Shown piece after piece: positions 57,930-64,000 of a stretch of 64,000 nucleotides of DNA (position 1 is its first letter; each line of letters begins with the position of its first letter). The notes beneath the pieces are model-generated. The model searched no databases and was not told the DNA's origin. It saw only the letters and a program-made list of their open reading frames with translations. A program made the translations under genes and the position numbers. Source of the stretch: Halosimplex salinum (GTDB lineage: Archaea > Halobacteriota > Halobacteria > Halobacteriales > Haloarculaceae); assembly GCF_003730195.1 (NCBI RefSeq), contig NZ_QWGG01000012.1, positions 62,001 through 126,000 of the forward strand, given 5' to 3'.

Positions 57930-60900
57930 ACCGGCGCAGTCTGGAGATCGGGGCGCGGGGCCGCGTTCCGTTCGCCCTCGTCGGCGTCCTCCTCGTCCTC
58001 TCGAGCGCGCTGTACGCGAGCGCCGTCGACCGGCCTCAGCCCACGCCGGAGCCTGCGGTCGACCTGGCGGTCGAACGGACGACCGCGGACGCGCGCGCCG
58101 CCGTTCGAACGGCGGTGACAGAAGCGAGCGTCGACGCCGCGAGCGACCCGGCGCTCACGCCTGCGAACAACGAGTGGGGTGCGGTGCTCGATCCCGACGA
58201 GACGTTCGAGGACGCTCTCAGGGCGCGGATCTATCTCGTCGCGCGCGACCGGCTCGGGTCGGTCGGGCGCACTCACCGGGGTATCCGTGCGAACGCGACG
58301 ATGGCGGCGACGCCGACGCCCGCCGCGCTCGACCGGGCGATCGACCGGGTCGAGATCGAGCGCGCGGGCCCGGACGGGACGAAACTCCGCGCGGAGATTT
58401 CGAACGTCACGGTCCGGGCGACCCGGAACGGCCGAGTGGTCGGTCACGACCGGGTCTCGTTCTCGGTCGTGGTCGCGACGCCGGTTCTGGCAGTCCACGA
58501 GCGCGTCGAGACCTACCAGCAGCGGCTGAAAGCGGGGGTCGCGAAGCCGGGACTCGGCCAGCGGCTGACCGCCAGACTGTACGCCGTCGCCTGGGCGCGC
58601 GGGTACGCACAGTACGGCGGAGCGCCGGTCTCGAACGTCGTCGCCAACCGGCACGTCGAACTGATGACCAACGGCGCCGTGCTGGGCGTCCAGCGGAACA
58701 CGTTCGGAGAGAGCGACCCCGACGGGCGACAGTCGCTCGCGAAGGCGACGGCGGCCGTCGGACTGCAGGACGTGTTGTCCGGGCACGGTCCGTCCGACCC
58801 CGCGGTCGAGAAACTCCTCCAGCAGCGGCTCCGGTCGGCGGCCGCTCCCTCCGAGAGTGCGGGCGTTCCGGGGCTTGCGAACGATAGCGACGCGCCGCCG
58901 CCCAACGAGACGGTGAATGCTAGCGTCGGGCTGTCGGCCGACCGGGCGTTCCGCGAGTTTGTCCGCGCTCGGGGGATCAACCGGACGATCCAGTCGGTGT
59001 ACAGCGCCCGCGTTCGGACGCTCGGAGGGAGTGAACGGATCCGTGGCGGGAAGCCCGGTCGCCCCGGGCCGCCGGACGATTCGAGGGACTGGGAGTTCCG
59101 GGTGGAGTCGACCGACACCGACGTGGTCAGCGTCTCGAACGCGACGCGCGGACCGGCGGTCACGACACCGTCGGGGTATCACCGACTGGAGACGTACGTT
59201 CGGACGGTCCGACTCGAACACGAGCGGCGGGCGGTCTGGTACCACAACGGCTCGTTCAACGCCACGACCCGGACGGAGCGGGAGACGAAGCGCGTGACGG
59301 TCGCCGTCGTCGGCGACCACGCGGCGACGCCGTACGCGCCGGACCGCCCTATCTCGTCCGTCCACGAGCGAGGGGGTCGGTTCGCTGGGTCGAACCTCGC
59401 GGACGTGCTGCCACGGGTCCGCGAGGAAGTCGTCGCGGCGGCGGGCGGACCGGACGGCCTCGCAGGCGAGGCCGCCCGCGGTGGGCTCTCTGGCGAGTCG
59501 ACGACGGTCTACGCCGAGTGGCCGTCCGATGCATCGCCCTGGATCTACGAGGGGCTGATCGAGTTGCGCCGGGAAGTTCGGAACGAGTCGGTCTCGGTCT
59601 CGCGCGGCCGGGTGGGGACTCATCAGGTCAACCCGGCTGCAGAACTGGCCGCTCGCGTTCGGGAGCGACGCGACGCTCTCGTGGACGCGCCGGCCACGTA
59701 CGACGACGTCGCGGGGAAGGCACGAGCGGCCGTCCGCGGCCGGTATCTCGACGCCGTTCTCGCGCGACTGGACGAGCGCGCCGACGAGCGATCGGACCGA
59801 GAGAGCTCCCTCGCTGACGCGCTCGACGACGTCGACGGTCCGTCGCTGTCGCGACTCCGCACGACCTACGACGCGCGGCGGGCCGACGAACGCGACGCCG
59901 GTCCGGGCGATGACGGAGGTGGGAGCGGTCCAGGCGGTGGCGGGGGGCCGGCCCTCGACCTGTCGGTGGACGGCGCGCCGCCGTATCTGACGCTGACGGA
60001 GGTCTCCGCGGGAGAGGTCGCTGCGGTCGACGAGGACGACGAACCAGTCCATCCGCTGACTGCTCGGAACGTCAACTACGTCACCATCCCGTACGGCGAC
60101 GCGACGAACGCGGTGTTGACCGCGCTGTTACCCGGTGGATCGAGCCGGGAGCGGCGCCTCGACACCGCGGCGAGGGCGCTCCGGGCGGCGAACCGGACGC
60201 TCGAGTACAGGTCGAACGCCACCGTCGTCGAGCGTCGTGACCGACTCCGGCGCGAGGTCGAGTCGACCGTCGAGTCGGTGCGTCGCGACCTGCGGACCGA
60301 ACTCCTAGTTCGGGGCGTCGGGAACTCCTCGGACCAGCGAGAGCGGATCGTCGAGGCGGGACTCTCGAAGTGGGGGACCGTCGACGCTCGGGCGCTGGCG
60401 CTGTCGAACGTGTCGGCCGTGGAACCGATCGTCGACGCCGCCGAGGAGCGGACGACCGACGACGGGTGGACGACCCGAGAGCGCGACTGGGTCCGCCTCT
60501 CGCTGCGGACGGCGCTGTACGACTCGCTCGGACGGAAGCGCGGGAAGGTCTCGGGATCGGCGGTCACGGCGACGACGTCGTACACGAAGGACCTGGTCCA
60601 GCGGAGCGTCAGGTCCGGTGTCTCGGACGTCTTCGAGAAGCAGTTCAACGAGTCCGTCGAGCAGATCCCGGCGGGGATGCCGATGTCGCCGGTGCCGGGC
60701 TCCTGGGTCGTGACGGCGAACGTCTGGTCGGTGACGGTCCGCGGACAGTACGCCCGCTTCGCCGTCGAGGCGCCGCGACGGACACCCGCGCCGGGAGACG
60801 CCTCGTTGCAGTACGTCCGCGACGGGTCGAACGCCACGCTCGACGTGGACGGTGACGGGGAGTCGGAAGTACTCGGGCGGGCATCGCGAGTGACGTTCAC

Positions 60901-61162
60901 GACCCGGACTGCGGTCGTGGTGGTCGTCCCGCCGGGCGGAACCGGCGTCGGCGACATCGACGGGACGGCGATGGAGGAGTCGCCGGGGTGGCCGATCCCG
61001 GGCCCGGTCGATCGGACGCGACCGTGGACTGGCGAGAAATATCCGCTCTCGGTCGGCGAGAGTGGAGACGGGGGCTGCGACGGGGACCGACCCCGCGACC
61101 GTCCCGATCCGCCCGCCGATCGGTACCCGGACTGTCGACCCGAGAGTGACAGTGACTTGTAG
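57926..61162 (+). CDS. Giant pilus-like series protein (1078 aa) with N-terminal membrane helix
   Basis: Start GTG 57926 overlaps the previous stop (GTGA); GTG 57917 is also possible. RGRVPFALVGVLLVLSSALYAS gives one helix at residues 11-31 after a basic start (VNRRSLEIGARGR). The other thousand residues would be outside: helical/beta mixed parts with sequons (NGSFNATTRTERE), a Gly-rich linker near residue 665 (DDGGGSGPGGGGGP) that divides it, and an acidic last section (VVPPGGTGVGDIDGTAMEESPG). No known domain recognised. I think it corresponds to the haloarchaeal family DUF7286. Likely the large surface subunit or substrate of the machine. Confidence 0.75.
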   Translation: MNRRSLEIGARGRVPFALVGVLLVLSSALYASAVDRPQPTPEPAVDLAVERTTADARAAVRTAVTEASVDAASDPALTPANNEWGAVLDPDETFEDALRARIYLVARDRLGSVGRTHRGIRANATMAATPTPAALDRAIDRVEIERAGPDGTKLRAEISNVTVRATRNGRVVGHDRVSFSVVVATPVLAVHERVETYQQRLKAGVAKPGLGQRLTARLYAVAWARGYAQYGGAPVSNVVANRHVELMTNGAVLGVQRNTFGESDPDGRQSLAKATAAVGLQDVLSGHGPSDPAVEKLLQQRLRSAAAPSESAGVPGLANDSDAPPPNETVNASVGLSADRAFREFVRARGINRTIQSVYSARVRTLGGSERIRGGKPGRPGPPDDSRDWEFRVESTDTDVVSVSNATRGPAVTTPSGYHRLETYVRTVRLEHERRAVWYHNGSFNATTRTERETKRVTVAVVGDHAATPYAPDRPISSVHERGGRFAGSNLADVLPRVREEVVAAAGGPDGLAGEAARGGLSGESTTVYAEWPSDASPWIYEGLIELRREVRNESVSVSRGRVGTHQVNPAAELAARVRERRDALVDAPATYDDVAGKARAAVRGRYLDAVLARLDERADERSDRESSLADALDDVDGPSLSRLRTTYDARRADERDAGPGDDGGGSGPGGGGGPALDLSVDGAPPYLTLTEVSAGEVAAVDEDDEPVHPLTARNVNYVTIPYGDATNAVLTALLPGGSSRERRLDTAARALRAANRTLEYRSNATVVERRDRLRREVESTVESVRRDLRTELLVRGVGNSSDQRERIVEAGLSKWGTVDARALALSNVSAVEPIVDAAEERTTDDGWTTRERDWVRLSLRTALYDSLGRKRGKVSGSAVTATTSYTKDLVQRSVRSGVSDVFEKQFNESVEQIPAGMPMSPVPGSWVVTANVWSVTVRGQYARFAVEAPRRTPAPGDASLQYVRDGSNATLDVDGDGESEVLGRASRVTFTTRTAVVVVVPPGGTGVGDIDGTAMEESPGWPIPGPVDRTRPWTGEKYPLSVGESGDGGCDGDRPRDRPDPPADRYPDCRPESDSDL

Positions 61163-61182
61163 GGCGACGGCCAAGGTCGGAT

Positions 61183-61605
61183 ATGCTCAGAGGCGAGTTC
61201 GAGTCGGCGGGCGAGCAGTCCCCCGACGAGTTACGGAGCGCGTACGGGCGGCGACTGGCCGAGACGGTGGACTCGGTCGGCGTCGAGACGACGGTCGACC
61301 GGTCCGGCGTCGACCGCGACGTGGTCGAGGCCATCGCCGCCGGGGAGGAACCCGAACTGACGCTCGAAGCAGCGTCGGCGATCTTCGGCGCGGACCCGGA
61401 GCGGCCCGACGGCGAGACGATCAAGATGGAGGCGCTCGACATCCTTCTGATGGGGATGACGACGGCCGTCGTCGACGTGGACGCGGTGGCGGCGGGACTG
61501 AACGACGAGATGGGGCCCAAGGAGATCCAGCAGAAGGTGGAGGGGCGCTACCCGATCACGCTCGCCGAGTACGCCGCGATCCACCAGTTCCTCGAGAGTC
61601 GATAG
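61183..61605 (+). CDS. DUF5791 family protein
   Basis: 140 residues. All-helical by sequence: SPDELRSAYGRRLAETVDSVGVET, VDRDVVEAIAAGEEPELTLEAASAIFG, KMEALDILLMGMTTAVVDVDAVA, KEIQQKVEGRYPITLAEYAAIHQFLESR. I associate this pattern with DUF5791, a haloarchaeal family of unknown role. It starts 20 bases after the giant gene and its stop (TAG 61603-61605) touches the next start, so it may be in the same operon or begin a new one. Confidence 0.75.
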   Translation: MLRGEFESAGEQSPDELRSAYGRRLAETVDSVGVETTVDRSGVDRDVVEAIAAGEEPELTLEAASAIFGADPERPDGETIKMEALDILLMGMTTAVVDVDAVAAGLNDEMGPKEIQQKVEGRYPITLAEYAAIHQFLESR

Positions 61606-62511
61606 ATGCGCGTCGCCATCCTCGGCTGTGGCTACGTCGGCCTCGAGCTGGGTCGCCAGCTTTCCGCGGCGGACCACGAGGTCGTCGGCGTCCGCCGCTC
61701 GGAGGCGGGCGTCGACCGGATCGAGGCGACGGGGTTTACCGGCGTGCAGGCGGACGTGACCGACGCCGACGCGCTCGAAGCGGTACCGGACGCCGACGTC
61801 GTGGTGTTCGCCGCCAGCAGCGGCGGTCGCGGCGCCGACGCCGCCCGCGAGGTGTACGTCGAGGGTCTGCAGACCGCGATCGACCAGTTCTGTGGCCGCG
61901 CCGACCCGCCCGACCGGGTCGTGTATACGTCGAGCACCGGCGTATACGGCGACCACGACGGCGACTGGGTCGACGAGGAGACGGCGATCGACCCGACGAC
62001 GGCCAAGACGGAGGTGCTCGCGGAGGCCGAGCGGATCGCGCTCGAACGGCCGACGGAGCACGACGTGGACGGGACGGTCGCGCGGTACGCCGGGCTGTAC
62101 GGCCCGGACCGCTACCGGCTGGACCGCTACGTCGACGGCCCGGTGACGGAAGGGTACCTGAACATGGTCCACCGCGACGACGCCGCCGGGGCGGTGCGAT
62201 ACCTACTGGAGTCGGATCTCGCCCGCGGCGAGGCGGTCAACGTCGTCGACGACGAACCCGTCTCGAAGTGGGCGTTCGCGGACTGGCTGGCCGAGCAGTG
62301 CGGCGAGCCCGCCCCGTCCAGACGAACCGTCGACGAGCGGCTCGCCGACGAGGACCTCTCCGAGACGGTCGAGCGGCGACTTCGGACGAGCAAGCGCGTC
62401 TCGAACGGGAAACTCCGCGAACTCGGCTACGAGTTCGCCTACCCGACCTACCGCGAGGGGTACCGCGCCGCGGTCGACGCTTATCTCGGGGACGGCGAGG
62501 GGGAGGGGTGA
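61606..62511 (+). CDS. NAD-dependent epimerase/dehydratase-like protein (extended SDR)
   Basis: 301 residues. VAILGCGYVGLELGRQL is the nucleotide-binding GxGxxG fold, VVVFAASSGGRGADAARE and VVYTSSTGVYGDHDGDWVDEET contain the SDR serine and tyrosine (STGVYG), but the usual YxxxK lysine is not obvious after it (TTAKTEVLAEAERIAL). MVHRDDAAGAVRYLLESD and a C-terminal helix follow. The group is closer to YeeZ/Rossmann oxidoreductases than to sugar epimerases, so a substrate cannot be given. Start directly after the DUF5791 stop. Confidence 0.85.
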   Translation: MRVAILGCGYVGLELGRQLSAADHEVVGVRRSEAGVDRIEATGFTGVQADVTDADALEAVPDADVVVFAASSGGRGADAAREVYVEGLQTAIDQFCGRADPPDRVVYTSSTGVYGDHDGDWVDEETAIDPTTAKTEVLAEAERIALERPTEHDVDGTVARYAGLYGPDRYRLDRYVDGPVTEGYLNMVHRDDAAGAVRYLLESDLARGEAVNVVDDEPVSKWAFADWLAEQCGEPAPSRRTVDERLADEDLSETVERRLRTSKRVSNGKLRELGYEFAYPTYREGYRAAVDAYLGDGEGEG

Positions 62512-62659
62512 CTGTCATCGAGCGGATCGGTTCCGTCCCTCTCTCGGGGTTCGATCGATAGAATCTGCGTATTGGTCGCTGAGAGGCTAATTATCCCCAT
62601 ATCTGTCGGAGGATGTAATAGTGGGAAACTACTTGACCCTCGAAGGCGACAGCCCGGGT

Positions 62660-63856
62660 ATGCCACACGCAGCCGCGGGTGGCGTCGGGCGCGTCGCGCC
62701 CTCCGACGCCGCTTCGGCGGTCGCAGAGCAGGACCCGCTCGTCCTGGCGGCCGCCGTCGTCGGCTTGCTCGCCGTACTCGTCGCGCTCTGGTGGGGGATC
62801 CGGCGGTTCCGCCGCACACCGGGCGAACAGTTCGTCCGGCAACTCGCCGACCACGAGGAGATCTCGGTGCTCATGCACCCCAACCCCGATCCCGACGCGA
62901 TGGCATCGGCGCTCGCCGTCGCCGAGTTCGCCGACGAGATCGGCGTCGATAGCTCGCTCCAGTACCCCGGCCAGATCCGCCACCAGGAGAACCGGGCGTT
63001 CGAAACGGTCCTCAACCTCGACTTCGACCAGGTCGACACCGCCAGCGACCTCACCTCCGAGAACGTCGTCCTCGTCGACCACAACGAACCCCGCGGGTTC
63101 ACCGGCGCCGAACGAGTCGACCCCGTCGCGGTCGTCGACCACCACCCCGGTGACGGTACCGGCTCCGCGTTCACCGACGTGCGTCCCGACCACGGCTCCT
63201 GTGCCAGCATCCTCGCCGAGTACTTCGAACAGCAGGGCTGGGACCCCGTCTCCCCGGAGGAGGAGGACGCCCTCGGCACCAACGGCGACGCCCAGCGAGT
63301 CCTCGGCTCCGAAACTGCGACCGGACTCCTCTACGGTATCCAGTCGGACACGAAACACCTCACGAAGGGCTGTTCGGAGGCGGAGTTCGCCGCCAGCGCC
63401 TACCTCTACGACGGCATCGACGAGGACAGCCTCGACCGCATCGCCAACCCGCAGGTCGACGCCGAAGTGCTGGACGTGAAAGCCCGCGCCATCAACGAAC
63501 GCGTCGTCCGCAACGCGTTCGCCGTCGCCGACGTCGGCGAAGTGTCCAACGTCGACGCCATCCCGCAGGCCGCCGACGAGCTGACCCGGCTGGAAGGGGT
63601 GACCGCCGTGGTCGTCATGGGCCAGAAGGGCGATACGCTCCATCTGTCCGGTCGGTCCCGCGACGACCGCGTCCACATGGGCAAGGCCCTCCGCGCCGTC
63701 GTCGAGGAGATCCCGATGGCCAACGCCGGCGGCCACGCCCGCATGGGCGGCGGGCAGTTGTCGGTGGAGCACATGGAGGGCCTCGGCCCCGGCGACGGCA
63801 TGGACCGCCAGGACTTCGTCGACCGCCTCTTCGACGCCATGACCGGCGATATCTGA
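62660..63856 (+). CDS. Membrane-anchored DHH/DHHA1 phosphoesterase
   Basis: 398 residues. One membrane helix lies at about residues 30-48 (PLVLAAAVVGLLAVLVALWWGI). The DHH domain follows: VLMHPNPDPDAMASALA, VVLVDHNEP, VAVVDHHPGDG and the Asp of GIQSDTKH, metal-binding residues of RecJ/NrnA/GdpP-type enzymes. DHHA1 has NAGGHARMGGGQLSVE at the C-terminus. It could degrade nanoRNA, pAp or cyclic di-AMP; a TM-DHH-DHHA1 layout favours a signalling nucleotide. GTG 62621 in frame is a longer alternative start. Confidence 0.85.
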   Translation: MPHAAAGGVGRVAPSDAASAVAEQDPLVLAAAVVGLLAVLVALWWGIRRFRRTPGEQFVRQLADHEEISVLMHPNPDPDAMASALAVAEFADEIGVDSSLQYPGQIRHQENRAFETVLNLDFDQVDTASDLTSENVVLVDHNEPRGFTGAERVDPVAVVDHHPGDGTGSAFTDVRPDHGSCASILAEYFEQQGWDPVSPEEEDALGTNGDAQRVLGSETATGLLYGIQSDTKHLTKGCSEAEFAASAYLYDGIDEDSLDRIANPQVDAEVLDVKARAINERVVRNAFAVADVGEVSNVDAIPQAADELTRLEGVTAVVVMGQKGDTLHLSGRSRDDRVHMGKALRAVVEEIPMANAGGHARMGGGQLSVEHMEGLGPGDGMDRQDFVDRLFDAMTGDI

Positions 63857-64000
63857 GTTTTGGAGTTCTCTGTAGGTGCGTTCGCAGCCGTTCGACTCTT
63901 GAGATTCTCGACCCGCTCGCTACGAGACGGAGTGACCGCACTCGACAGCCAGCGATGAAAGCCCTCGACCCGCTTGCTCACGGCTCCCTTCGGTCGCCGT
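63857..64000. other. Right edge, no gene seen
   Basis: 144 bases after the phosphoesterase stop. TTTTGGAGTTC just after the stop may help termination. The edge sequence (CTCGACCCGCTCGCTACGAGACGGAG, then CTCGACCCGCTTGCTCACGG) repeats CTCGACCCGCT about 60 bases apart. Could be the 3' part of a gene beyond the window; nothing can be assigned. Confidence 0.4.

Overview
The window comes from a halophilic archaeon (class Halobacteria). Reasons: GC content near 70 percent, very acidic proteins with many GAC/GAG codons, Tat signals on most secreted lipoproteins, haloarchaeal families (CetZ, Bat-type HTH regulator, pilins with the SPVIGVILMVAITV segment, DUF1616, DUF371, UPF0200/UPF0201), and TATA-like boxes centred about 27 bases before the start codon of very many genes, so most transcripts look leaderless. 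It looks like chromosome: core metabolism, two tRNA genes, no rRNA, no insertion sequence, no CRISPR.

Layout. 1-7244: surface-glycan block (sulfatase-like hydrolase cut by the left edge, Wzx-like flippase, GT4 glycosyltransferase, large polytopic membrane protein, DUF1616 protein), the last three forming an overlapping or nearly overlapping run. 7367-15625: mixed housekeeping genes (endonuclease III, methyltransferase, DUF371, a GH2-like protein, an abundant-type coiled-coil protein behind a long leader, a PQQ-propeller lipoprotein, a CBS-MaoC fusion). 15808-20891: a membrane/molybdopterin fusion protein, HAD hydrolase, the UPF0200-UPF0201 pair, cytochrome P450, FxsA. 21016-24295: tRNA-Ile, two adhesion-type pilins, a Tat lipoprotein, a ribbon-helix-helix protein, tRNA-Val and a detached copy of its 3' end.

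24385-38509: nucleoside hydrolase, a chain of very small zinc-ribbon proteins, acyl-CoA carboxylase carboxyltransferase, a sequon-rich surface protein, FBPase and class I aldolase as an overlapping gluconeogenic pair, 3-hydroxyacyl-CoA dehydrogenase, a membrane protein, aldo/keto reductase, an ArsR-like zinc-ribbon regulator and an EamA exporter. 38547-48285: a five-gene branched-chain-amino-acid-type ABC importer divergent from proline dehydrogenase, then a Bat-type regulator, an aldehyde dehydrogenase and an acyl-CoA dehydrogenase. Four promoters in this block share a short sequence element, which suggests one proline/amino-acid uptake and oxidation regulon.

48286-64000: a cysteine-rich secreted repeat protein, then the most unusual stretch: cetZ divergent from a tight eight-gene series (51315-61162) holding a coiled-coil protein, a small membrane-anchored protein, a type II/IV secretion ATPase, a TadC/PilC-like membrane protein and four proteins of unknown function with single N-terminal membrane segments, the last of 1078 residues. 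It looks like an uncharacterised pilus-like or secretion machine next to a tubulin-like cell-shape gene. The window ends with a DUF5791 protein, an NAD-dependent epimerase and a membrane-anchored DHH/DHHA1 phosphoesterase.
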